Under the pieces are notes generated by a model. The model worked only from the letters and a program-made list of their open reading frames with translations. It was not told where the DNA came from and made no database searches. Both the position numbers and the translations under genes were made by a program. Shown here piece by piece: positions 1 through 7,019 of a stretch of DNA of 11,785 nt. The DNA is from JBDSYA01 sp039925865 (lineage in GTDB: Bacteria > Bacteroidota > Ignavibacteria > Tepidaquicellales > Tepidaquicellaceae): positions 1-11,785 of the forward strand of contig JBDSYA010000047.1 in assembly GCA_039925865.1 (NCBI GenBank), written 5' to 3'. The number at the start of each line of letters is the position of its first letter. The first letter of the stretch is position 1.

Positions 1-321
1 ATTGCCCCGTGGATAATAAATACAAATGTAAATTATGTGGATTCTAAATCAGGGAGCATTGCAAACAATACTGACATAAGATTCACTGCAGCTATTGGTG
101 ATGCAATTGTAAGATTTGGAGGTCAAATCTTCAGAGGCCTTTCAAACACTGATATCGTTATCGATTATCCTTTGAATAAAATTTTTAAATTACAATCGCT
201 GTCAAATAATCTTATATTGCGTTTAGAAAAAGTTTATGATCCATTCGATGAGCAAAACGATGTTTCAAACACAAGCGGCACAAGACAGGGAGCATTAATT
301 TATTACAGAATAAAATTCTAA
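1..321 (+). CDS. C-terminal end of a TamB-like translocation/assembly protein (5' end outside window)
   Basis: The reading frame is open from the first base of the window to the TAA at 319-321, giving 106 residues of the end of a larger protein. A GTG at 37 is not the start, because in-frame coding continues upstream of it (IAPWIINTNVNY...). The fragment has alternating hydrophobic beta-strand character. It ends in YYRIKF, with aromatic and basic residues and a terminal phenylalanine. The pattern of a Y-L-N strand, then LILRLEKVYD, then a Q-G-x-L-x-Y-R-x-x-F end resembles the C-terminal domain of TamB (DUF490), which links the inner membrane to outer-membrane barrel assembly. That family call is from memory of its C-terminal pattern; another outer-membrane beta-rich protein is possible. 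The stop lies only four bases before the proposed start of ribonuclease R, so the two genes are probably co-transcribed. Confidence 0.55.
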   Translation: MAPWIINTNVNYVDSKSGSIANNTDIRFTAAIGDAIVRFGGQIFRGLSNTDIVIDYPLNKIFKLQSLSNNLILRLEKVYDPFDEQNDVSNTSGTRQGALIYYRIKF

Positions 322-328
322 AGAGATA
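319..328 (+). promoter_or_regulatory. Stop/start junction with a probable non-canonical AUA initiation codon for rnr
   Basis: The sequence reads TAA-AGAG-ATA. The TAA ends the TamB-like gene and the ATA at 326-328 would start ribonuclease R. The rnr frame has a stop at 311-313. Between it and the ATG at 473 there is no ATG, GTG or TTG in frame, yet the stretch encodes a convincing winged-helix start. ATA-AAA-CTA differs by one base from an ordinary ATG-AAA start. The tight spacing suggests translational coupling. A CTG at 458 or a sequence error at base 328 are alternatives. Confidence 0.45.
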
Positions 329-2440
329 AAACTACAAAAAGACATATTAACACTATTCAATCAAAAGTCCGGCAGTTCCTACAAGGTAAATTCAATTCTA
401 AAAAAACTTAAACTAAAACCTTCACAGAGAAGTATTCTTAAGCGGAATTTATTTCAGCTGGTTGAAGAAAAAATGCTCTTCAAAGAAGGAAAATATTACA
501 ATACAAATTTGAAAAAAGAAAAAGATACAAAAAATTTTAAAGGCGAAATAGATTTTGGCAAAGACGGAAGAGTCATCGTAAAGCCTGATGATCAGGAAAC
601 AAATAAAAATATTTATAAGCTCAGGGACAGCAGATCACTAAATCTCTCGGTTGGTGATAAAGTAGAATATAAAATTATTCATTCTCAGGAAGGTGCATTT
701 GCCGAGGTATTAAAAGTTTTTAATGCAGGTAAAAAATTTGTGAGCGGCAAGTTTGAAAATCATGAATCTTACGGGTTAGTCTTTCCGGATTCGAGAGATA
801 TTAAAAAAGATATTATTATTGCTTCGGAAAATTTCAAAAATGCTAAAAACGGAGATAAGGTATATGTTGAGATACTGAACCCTGATGATCTCAAAGATGA
901 GTTTACGGATCTTCTTGGCAATGTCCTCGAAGTGCTGGGAAGTGCGGGTGAGAGAGGCGCGGAGGAAAAGTCAATAATGAGAAAGTACAATCTTGTAAAA
1001 GAATTTCCAAAAGATGTTGAAAAGGAAGCAGCAGGACTTGAAGTAAATTATGATCTAAAAGACAGGGTTGATCTCAGGGATAAAATAGTATTTACTATTG
1101 ACCCTGTGGATGCCAAGGATTTTGATGACGCGGTTTCTATTGAAAAGAATGAAGACGGTTCATATATACTTGGTGTACACATTGCGGATGTATCCCATTA
1201 TGTAACTGAAAATTCTCCGTTAGATGTGGAAGCACTGAGAAGGGCAACAAGTGTTTATCTTGTGAAGAATGTTATACCAATGCTTCCTGAAAAGCTTTCG
1301 AATGAAATTTGTTCATTAAAACAAAATGAGGAAAGACTGACTTTTTCGATTTTTATTAATCTGAGCAAGCGTTTTGCTGTTAAAGGTTTTGAGATAAAGA
1401 AGTCCGTGATAAAAAGTAAGAGAAGATTTACATATGAAGAGGCACAAAATATTATTGAAACAAAAAAAGGAGACTTTGCCGATGAAGTATTACTCATGTA
1501 TAAAATCAGCAAATCATTTACAATGCAAAGGCTGAAAGATGAAAGTCTGGATTTCGATTCTAACGAGGTCAAATTCACATTCGATAAAAAAGGAGAAGTC
1601 GATGATATTGTTATCAAAGAGAGGCTTGATTCGATGAGGCTTATAGAAGAGTTTATGCTTCTTGCAAATAAGTGCGCTACAATTTTTGTAAAAGATCTTT
1701 CGAATAAAGTAAAAATACAACTGCCTTTTATTTACAGAGTACATGATATTCCGAATAAGGATAAGATGAAAGATCTTGTTGAGTTTGTAAAGCAATTTGG
1801 TTACACGATAAATTTAGATGATAAGAATTCACTTAGAAAACTTTTGAAAGACGTAGAAGGAAAAGTTGAAGAGTTTCTGATCAATGATCTATTGATAAGA
1901 ACTATGGCAAAAGCAATTTATACACCTAAGAATATCGGTCACTATGGTCTGGGATTTAAAGATTACACACACTTTACTTCCCCCATCAGACGTTATCCGG
2001 ACCTTGAAGTTCACAGACTTTTGTATGATTATATTTACAATGAGAAAGATATTGTCGCTAAGGCTGATTATTATAAACACAAACTTTTAGAGATCTGCAA
2101 ACAAAGTTCTATCATGGAGCAAAACGCTGAGCAGGCTGAACGTGAATCTATTAAGCTAATGCAGGGTGAATATATCAGTAAACATATCGGTGATGAATAT
2201 GACGGAATAATTTCCGGCCTTGTTCAGTACGGAATGTTTATTGAAATACTTGATATACTTGTAGAAGGAATGGTAAGATTTAAGGATATCGAAGACGATT
2301 ATTATGAATACGATGAAAAGAAACATATCGCCAAAGGCAGAAGAAAAGGTAAAACTTTCAGAGCCGGACAGAAGGTCAGGATAAAAGTCGAAAGAGTGAA
2401 CAAAGAGAATAAGAAGATCGATTTTGTATTGGTAAAGTAG
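326..2440 (+). CDS. rnr: Ribonuclease R, 3'-5' exoribonuclease of the RNase II/RNB family
   Basis: RNase R degrades structured RNA from the 3' end in the cytoplasm. Numbered from the ATG at 473 (655 residues), cold-shock-like OB regions occupy about 20-145. The RNB catalytic domain carries TIDPVDAKDFDDA at 208-220, whose aspartates D210, D216, D218 and D219 match the metal-binding set of the family. HFTSPIRRYPDL lies at 500-511 and is characteristic of RNase R. An S1 domain covers about 573-654. The protein ends without the lysine-rich tail of the E. coli enzyme. In-frame codons upstream of 473 encode KLQKDILTLF and then KLKLKPSQRSILKRNLFQLV, a typical N-terminal winged helix. I therefore place the start at the ATA at 326 (704 residues); the first canonical start is the ATG at 473, which would cut this domain. 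The product call is secure; only the start is uncertain. Confidence 0.95.
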   Translation: MKLQKDILTLFNQKSGSSYKVNSILKKLKLKPSQRSILKRNLFQLVEEKMLFKEGKYYNTNLKKEKDTKNFKGEIDFGKDGRVIVKPDDQETNKNIYKLRDSRSLNLSVGDKVEYKIIHSQEGAFAEVLKVFNAGKKFVSGKFENHESYGLVFPDSRDIKKDIIIASENFKNAKNGDKVYVEILNPDDLKDEFTDLLGNVLEVLGSAGERGAEEKSIMRKYNLVKEFPKDVEKEAAGLEVNYDLKDRVDLRDKIVFTIDPVDAKDFDDAVSIEKNEDGSYILGVHIADVSHYVTENSPLDVEALRRATSVYLVKNVIPMLPEKLSNEICSLKQNEERLTFSIFINLSKRFAVKGFEIKKSVIKSKRRFTYEEAQNIIETKKGDFADEVLLMYKISKSFTMQRLKDESLDFDSNEVKFTFDKKGEVDDIVIKERLDSMRLIEEFMLLANKCATIFVKDLSNKVKIQLPFIYRVHDIPNKDKMKDLVEFVKQFGYTINLDDKNSLRKLLKDVEGKVEEFLINDLLIRTMAKAIYTPKNIGHYGLGFKDYTHFTSPIRRYPDLEVHRLLYDYIYNEKDIVAKADYYKHKLLEICKQSSIMEQNAEQAERESIKLMQGEYISKHIGDEYDGIISGLVQYGMFIEILDILVEGMVRFKDIEDDYYEYDEKKHIAKGRRKGKTFRAGQKVRIKVERVNKENKKIDFVLVK

Positions 2441-2481
2441 AATTTTGGAATTGAGCAGAAAGAATTTATTTAGAAAGACAT

Positions 2482-2530
2482 GGATCCTTCCTGCCTGAGG
2501 CAGGCAGGCGCTTCGCTCAGGATGACAAAG
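2482..2530. repeat. GC-rich hairpin repeat ending in GGATGACAAAG (dispersed-repeat type)
   Basis: This 49-base block is far richer in GC than its surroundings. Its core is a perfect 8-bp inverted repeat, CCTGCCTG (2490-2497) and CAGGCAGG (2501-2508), with an AGG loop. An outer ATCCT (2484-2488) pairs with AGGAT (2519-2523), and a small GCG-CTT-CGC hairpin sits between. The complement reads TGTCATCCTGAGCGAAGCG, a wording I recall as a common dispersed intergenic repeat in many bacterial genomes. A T-rich stretch follows (about 2532-2552), so it may also act as the rnr terminator. It lies between rnr and the 5'-truncated clpB. The rest of the 2441-2639 spacer shows no gene. Confidence 0.7.
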
Positions 2531-2639
2531 TATTTTTTATAGAAAGTTTTTTTATGCCTGTATTTTAATAGACCTCAGGGCAACGGTTTAAGGTGTTTAC
2601 ACCGAGTTTATATTTTACAACTATACTGAAAATTAATCT

Positions 2640-3983
2640 ATGGCAAAGGATAAATCCAAAGTAAATCCTGCCGAAATCCGTTTAAAAGAAATCGAAAAAG
2701 AACTTGCTGAACTTTCAGAAAAAAGAACTGCGCTTATATCTCACTGGACACTTGAAAAAGATCTTATAAAAGCTATACGGTTTCAAAAGGAAGAGATGGA
2801 ACAGTTGAAAACCGATGCTGATAAATTTGAACGTGAAGGAAACCTGGCTAAAGTAGCTGAAATAAGATACGGTAAACTTGTTAATAACCAAAAAACGATA
2901 GACAGTAAAACTGATGAGCTTGCGGTTATTCAAAAAGATGTTAAGATGCTGAAAGAAGAAGTCGATGCTGAAGATATTGCAGAAATAATTTCTAAGTGGA
3001 CAGGAATACCCGTTTCGAAAATGCTTGAAGCAGAAAGGGAGAAACTTGTTCACATGGAAGATAATCTTATGAAGCGGGTTGTTGGGCAGCAGGACGCAGT
3101 GATTGCCGTTTCAAACGCTATCAGGAGATCAAAAGCCGGACTGCAGGATGAGAACAGGCCAATTGGCTCGTTCATATTTTTAGGTACAACAGGTGTCGGA
3201 AAAACAGAGCTTGCAAGAGCTCTTGCTGAATTTTTATTCGACGATGAAAGGGCGATGGTCAGAATTGACATGAGCGAGTACATGGAAAAATTTTCTGTGT
3301 CGAGACTCATTGGCGCACCTCCGGGATATGTTGGTTACGAAGAAGGTGGACAGCTCACTGAAGCAGTAAGGAGAAGGCCTTACTGTGTAGTTCTTCTTGA
3401 TGAAATTGAAAAAGCACATCCGGATGTATATAATATTCTTCTTCAGGTTCTTGATGAAGGCAGGCTGACAGATTCTCAGGGACGCACGGTGAATTTCAAA
3501 AATACAATTATAATAATGACTTCCAATCTCGGTTCACACCTGATACAGGAGAGGCTCGATACAATCAACGAGGATAACCGGGATGAAATATTAAATGAAC
3601 TTAGAGTCAGCTTAATGGATCTTTTAAAGGCAACGATCAGGCCTGAGTTTTTGAACAGGATAGATGAAATTATTTTATTCAAACCTTTAACATCAAATGA
3701 ACTAAGGCAGATAGTTGATCTGCAGATCCGGTTCCTTGTTAATAAACTTGAAAGAAATCATATGAAGCTGATTGTTGAAGACGAAGTTAAAGACTGGCTG
3801 GGAAAACTTGGTTTTGATATATCTTTCGGTGCAAGGCCTTTGAAACGCACAATTCAGAAACATGTAGTGAATATCTTATCCGAAAAGATCCTGAAAGCAG
3901 AATTCTTACCCGGTGATACAATTGAATTAAAGCTGAATAATCAGGGGCATATTGATTTTGTAAATAAGACCAGGAAAGAATAA
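2640..3983 (+). CDS. clpB: C-terminal half of the ClpB disaggregase (N-domain and first AAA+ module absent)
   Basis: ClpB extracts proteins from aggregates together with DnaK. The 447 residues match only the second half of the usual ~860-residue protein. Residues 10-110 are the coiled-coil middle domain, with W36 and W120 aligning to E. coli W462 and W543. The second AAA+ module follows: Walker A GTTGVGKT at 182-189, pore loop with GYVG at 229-232, Walker B VVLLDE at 250-255, sensor 1 N296, arginine finger around R340, and sensor 2 in GARPLKR at 397-403. Homology begins near E. coli residue 435, inside the middle domain. An in-frame TAA at 2634-2636 precedes the ATG, and none of the three forward frames of the spacer encodes the missing part. 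The Walker A has T where ClpB normally has P; all other key residues are intact. It may be an expressed short form or a decaying fragment of a duplicated clpB. Confidence 0.9.
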   Translation: MAKDKSKVNPAEIRLKEIEKELAELSEKRTALISHWTLEKDLIKAIRFQKEEMEQLKTDADKFEREGNLAKVAEIRYGKLVNNQKTIDSKTDELAVIQKDVKMLKEEVDAEDIAEIISKWTGIPVSKMLEAEREKLVHMEDNLMKRVVGQQDAVIAVSNAIRRSKAGLQDENRPIGSFIFLGTTGVGKTELARALAEFLFDDERAMVRIDMSEYMEKFSVSRLIGAPPGYVGYEEGGQLTEAVRRRPYCVVLLDEIEKAHPDVYNILLQVLDEGRLTDSQGRTVNFKNTIIIMTSNLGSHLIQERLDTINEDNRDEILNELRVSLMDLLKATIRPEFLNRIDEIILFKPLTSNELRQIVDLQIRFLVNKLERNHMKLIVEDEVKDWLGKLGFDISFGARPLKRTIQKHVVNILSEKILKAEFLPGDTIELKLNNQGHIDFVNKTRKE

Positions 3984-4040
3984 TTTTACTATTAATTATA
4001 ACCGGATTTAAACTGAGTTTCAAATAAAATTATATACTTA

Positions 4041-4877
4041 TTGATAAATTACACTGACAAGTATTTTGATCTTGAGCTTTTAAGACTATCTGCCATCAAA
4101 CTTCATGAAGCCACAGAGAATAATCGTCTGAGAAATATTTACAACAGACTTTCCAGGGCAAAATATTTAATGAACCCGGTCATTGTCGGAAGGAATGACA
4201 AAGACATTATCTTACTTGACGGTGCGAACAGATACGGCTCGCTTAAGGAAATCGGATGTAAAATGATCTTAGCTCAGGTACTTGATTATAAAGACAGGAA
4301 TTTAAAACTGGAAAAATGGAATCATATTATTTATGATTTTGATCTGGAAAAATTAAAAATATATTGTAATGATAACGGGCTAGCTTATGAAAATATTTCA
4401 TATTCGCGTGGATCAGCTATTTTAGAAAAACAATTTCATTACCTCATTGCTGCCGATATAAACAAAGATGAAACTATCCTTATAAAACTTTCTAAAAGTT
4501 TAGGACCAATGCTGAAGGAACTTGAGGCAATAACTAAACTGTATTTTAAAAATTATATTTTTGATCGATCAGAATGTGATATTAAATTTTCTGATCTTAG
4601 AAAGTATACCAGAAAAAAGGGTGTTTTAATTATTTTCCCGGACTTCAGGAAGTCACACATTGTCAGTATTGCAAATAATGGCTTCAGGCTTCCGGCTGGG
4701 ATTTCCAGGCATAGAATATATAACCGCGTTCTTCATGTAATGTATGAGATAAGTAAATTAATGGACGATAAAAATATTCCTCAAAAACAGCAGGACCTGA
4801 AAAACATGCTGATGGATAAAATTGATAAGAATAAAGTAAGACAATATCAGGAATCGGTGATAGTATTTGACGAATAA
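4041..4877 (+). CDS. ParB/sulfiredoxin-fold protein, SbnI/SerK-like (possible free serine kinase)
   Basis: This 278-residue protein starts at a TTG; the frame is open back only to a TGA at 4014-4016 and holds no better start. The first 110 residues have the layout of the ParB-N/sulfiredoxin fold as found in SbnI of Staphylococcus and the archaeal free serine kinase SerK: an HE pair at 22-23, NPVIVG at 45-50, LLDGANR at 58-64, then a tryptophan (W106) after a variable loop. E23 and D60 fall where the acidic residues important for phosphotransfer lie in those enzymes. They convert free L-serine and a nucleotide to O-phospho-L-serine. The rest (110-278) is soluble and matches no domain I recognise. 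No siderophore, cysteine or partition genes adjoin it. A ParB-like DNA-binding role is less likely, as no helix-turn-helix domain is evident. The fold call is fairly confident, the reaction an inference. Confidence 0.65.
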   Translation: MINYTDKYFDLELLRLSAIKLHEATENNRLRNIYNRLSRAKYLMNPVIVGRNDKDIILLDGANRYGSLKEIGCKMILAQVLDYKDRNLKLEKWNHIIYDFDLEKLKIYCNDNGLAYENISYSRGSAILEKQFHYLIAADINKDETILIKLSKSLGPMLKELEAITKLYFKNYIFDRSECDIKFSDLRKYTRKKGVLIIFPDFRKSHIVSIANNGFRLPAGISRHRIYNRVLHVMYEISKLMDDKNIPQKQQDLKNMLMDKIDKNKVRQYQESVIVFDE

Positions 4878-4931
4878 GATTTTGATATTGGATTTGATTT
4901 GTGTTAAATGTGAGATTGTAACTTATGAAAA

Positions 4932-4976
4932 TTCACTATACACTATTGACCATTGACTATTCACCATCGACTAATT
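4932..4976. repeat. Degenerate short tandem repeat of CACTAT / ATTGAC words
   Basis: The spacer between the SbnI-like gene and the lol permease contains about 45 bases built from near-identical words: CACTAT, ACACTATTGACC, ATTGACTATT, CACCATCGACTA. The unit is roughly 7-10 bases (CAYTAT or CATTGAC) and is imperfect. No hairpin or start-codon overlap is evident. It looks like slippage-derived or dispersed intergenic sequence. The rest of the 133-base spacer is AT-rich without a gene. Confidence 0.55.
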
Positions 4977-5010
4977 ATTAAAATATCAGAGAACAATTAA
5001 AATATAAAGA

Positions 5011-6237
5011 TTGAGCATAGAGTTTTTTATTGCAAAGAGGTATTTATTTTCCAAGAAAAAATTTAATTTTATAACAATAATTTCTCTGATTTCAATTATC
5101 GGGGTAACTATTGGTGTAGCTGCTCTGATAATAGTTCTTTCTGTATTCAACGGATTCAGCAGTAAAGTAACTGCAATACTTATCAGCTTTGATCCGCATA
5201 TAAGGGTAGAAGCTGAGAGCGGAAACAAGCTTACCGAATATAATTTACTTCAGGAGAAAATTAAGTCTGCAGGATTAACTTCATCGACACCATATACACT
5301 TAATAAGGGAATGCTTGCAAATAATTCCAGCAATGAAGTTGTATTCATAAAAGGTGTGGATGAAAATGAGATCGGAAAAGTCTCGGGGATAAAGGATGTA
5401 ATGCGATTCGGAGAGTTTGATCTTAAAGATCAGGGAGGTTATGGAGGCATTGTGCTCGGGCTTTCACTGATGGGAAAATTAAAATCCAGGCCGGGAGATA
5501 CAGTAACTCTTATAAGTCCGTCGGGATTGGAAAATTCGCTAACACAATTTGTAGATCCCCGAACTAAAAAATTTATTATCTCGGGAGTTTATGATTCTGA
5601 CAATAAAGAATACGACGGAAACTATGCATACATCTCTATTGCTAATTCGCAGGATCTTTTTCAATTAGGGGACAAAGTCAATGGTGTTGAAATGAGGCTT
5701 GAAAATATTACTGATTCTGAAAATGAAAAGGAAAAGCTGGTAAGCATTCTTGGAAGTGATTATAAAGTTCTGACCTGGTATGATCTTCACAAGGATTTTT
5801 ATTCAATCCTGAAGGTCGAACGATGGGTGGCATTTATAATTCTGAGTCTGATAATTGCAGTTGCGTCATTTAATATTCTGGGATCCCTGACCATGACTGT
5901 CATCGAAAAGAAAAGAGACATTGGAGTTTTGAAAGCCATGGGAGCGACCGACAAGATGATCACAAATATTTTTATGTTTGAAGGGATTTCTGTTGGCGTA
6001 ATAGGAATGGTTTTAGGAACTCTTCTGGGCCTTGGGATTACTCTCGGCCAAAAATATTTCGAATTTTATAAACTTGATGCAACCATTTATAAAATTACTT
6101 CGCTTCCTGTAGAATTGAGAGTTTATGATTTTGTTTTTGTTCCTTTAGCCGCACTTGTCCTTTGCTTTCTTGCATCATTGTATCCTTCAAGGCGCGCGGC
6201 AAAACTGGATCCTGTTAATGCCATAAGATGGGAATAG
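5011..6237 (+). CDS. lolC: LolC/LolE-family lipoprotein-release ABC transporter permease
   Basis: This is the membrane subunit of the ABC system that extracts outer-membrane lipoproteins from the inner membrane. The 408 residues show the LolC/E plan: a conserved cytoplasmic start (MSIEFFIAKRYLFSKKKF), one membrane segment at about 21-46, a periplasmic domain of about 220 residues, then three membrane segments at about 272-295, 321-347 and 373-392 in an FtsX fold. The coupling-helix motif EKKRDIGVLKAMGAT (299-313) contacts the ATPase. The protein ends in YPSRRAAKLDPVNAIRWE, typical of the family. The TTG at 5011 is chosen because the family N-terminus begins exactly there. Only one permease gene is present, so the transporter may be a homodimer of the LolF kind or have a partner elsewhere. 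The LolD gene follows after 65 bases. Confidence 0.9.
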   Translation: MSIEFFIAKRYLFSKKKFNFITIISLISIIGVTIGVAALIIVLSVFNGFSSKVTAILISFDPHIRVEAESGNKLTEYNLLQEKIKSAGLTSSTPYTLNKGMLANNSSNEVVFIKGVDENEIGKVSGIKDVMRFGEFDLKDQGGYGGIVLGLSLMGKLKSRPGDTVTLISPSGLENSLTQFVDPRTKKFIISGVYDSDNKEYDGNYAYISIANSQDLFQLGDKVNGVEMRLENITDSENEKEKLVSILGSDYKVLTWYDLHKDFYSILKVERWVAFIILSLIIAVASFNILGSLTMTVIEKKRDIGVLKAMGATDKMITNIFMFEGISVGVIGMVLGTLLGLGITLGQKYFEFYKLDATIYKITSLPVELRVYDFVFVPLAALVLCFLASLYPSRRAAKLDPVNAIRWE

Positions 6238-6267
6238 TCCTGATGTGGATTATGATTTGTAAAACTC

Positions 6268-6291
6268 TTAACATTTTAACTTTTAACATTT
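6268..6291. repeat. Short direct repeat TTAACATTT in the permease-lolD spacer
   Basis: TTAACATTT occurs at 6268-6276 and again at 6283-6291, a 15-base period, in a run of similar AT-rich words just before the TTG start of lolD. It is short and could be chance in such AT-rich sequence, but it resembles the degenerate repeats in the other spacers of this window. Confidence 0.35.
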
Positions 6292-6302
6292 AATTTATTT
6301 CA

Positions 6303-6980
6303 TTGACAGACAGAGAAATATTAATTGAAGTAAGTGGATTAAAAAAATCATACAAGGTTACAAATAAAAATAAGCTTGAAGTTTTAAAAGGTATTAACTT
6401 TAAAATTCATAAAGAAGACATTGTTGCTATCATTGGAAAATCCGGTGCAGGAAAAAGCACTCTTCTTCATATAATTGGCACCCTTGATAAGCCTAATTCA
6501 GGGAAAGTTCTTTTTGAGAATAAAAATGTATTTGATCAGAAGGAAAAACAAATAGCCGAATTCAGAAGCAAGATGATCGGATTTATATTTCAATTTCATC
6601 ATCTGCTGCCGGAATTCACTGCAATTGAAAATGTATTAATTGCATCAATGATCTGCGGAGATCCTGACAAGGAAAAAGCAGAATCATTACTGATCGAAGT
6701 AGGACTTAAGGAAAGAATGAACCATAAGCCTTCTGAGCTCTCGGGCGGCGAGGCACAAAGAGTTGCCATAGCAAGGGCTCTGATAAATTCTCCAAAACTT
6801 ATTCTTGCTGATGAACCTACAGGTAATCTCGATTCGGAGAACGCCGAATATGTTATGGAACTGATCTTCAGGTTACGGGAGAAATACAAACAAACATTTA
6901 TTATTGTAACTCACAATGAAGAATTTTCAAAAAGATGTGACACAATTATCAGCCTGCATGACGGGAAAGTTATAAGCTGA
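6303..6980 (+). CDS. lolD: LolD-type ABC transporter ATP-binding protein
   Basis: This 225-residue ATPase powers lipoprotein release together with the permease upstream. Motifs are complete: Walker A GKSGAGKST at 45-53, Q-loop glutamine Q97 inside FQFHHLLPEFTAIENV, signature LSGGE at 146-150, Walker B LILADE at 166-171 followed by PTGNLD, and the switch histidine H204. The FQFHHLLPEFTA sequence is a hallmark of LolD and separates it from MacB or FtsE ATPases. The start is a TTG at 6303, the second lol gene here with a UUG codon; it gives the expected N-terminal length, and no Shine-Dalgarno sequence precedes it. Adjacency to the permease on the same strand supports one operon. The next gene, pstB, follows after 39 bases but belongs to a different system. 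Confidence 0.93.
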   Translation: MTDREILIEVSGLKKSYKVTNKNKLEVLKGINFKIHKEDIVAIIGKSGAGKSTLLHIIGTLDKPNSGKVLFENKNVFDQKEKQIAEFRSKMIGFIFQFHHLLPEFTAIENVLIASMICGDPDKEKAESLLIEVGLKERMNHKPSELSGGEAQRVAIARALINSPKLILADEPTGNLDSENAEYVMELIFRLREKYKQTFIIVTHNEEFSKRCDTIISLHDGKVIS

Positions 6981-7019
6981 TGTATAAAATTGTTTTCGGC
7001 AGCTGAAAATTATGTTTAA

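Noticed and set aside
37..321. GTG at 37 as the start of a small 94-residue protein
   Set aside because: The frame is open to the window edge and the upstream residues continue the same beta-rich pattern, so this is the end of a longer gene.
1255..2080. Several open frames on the minus strand opposite rnr
   Set aside because: They lie wholly within a conserved exoribonuclease gene and their products are low-complexity translations of its complement.
2596..2627. Possible sigma-70-like promoter before the clpB half gene (TTACAC, 18 bases, TATACT), with a small GGTGT-TT-ACACC palindrome overlapping the first box
   Set aside because: The match is partial, the leader would be only a few bases, and such AT-rich sequence yields many chance matches; promoter rules for this lineage are unknown to me.
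2441..2639. Remnant of the missing ClpB N-terminal half in the spacer, or a frameshift that would restore it
   Set aside because: The roughly 110 bases directly upstream of the ATG, read in all three forward frames, show nothing like ClpB, and the space is far too short for the roughly 430 missing residues.
4041..4877. Chromosome-partition ParB with an adjacent origin
   Set aside because: No helix-turn-helix domain, no parA neighbour and no parS-like palindrome were seen; the SbnI/SerK layout fits better.
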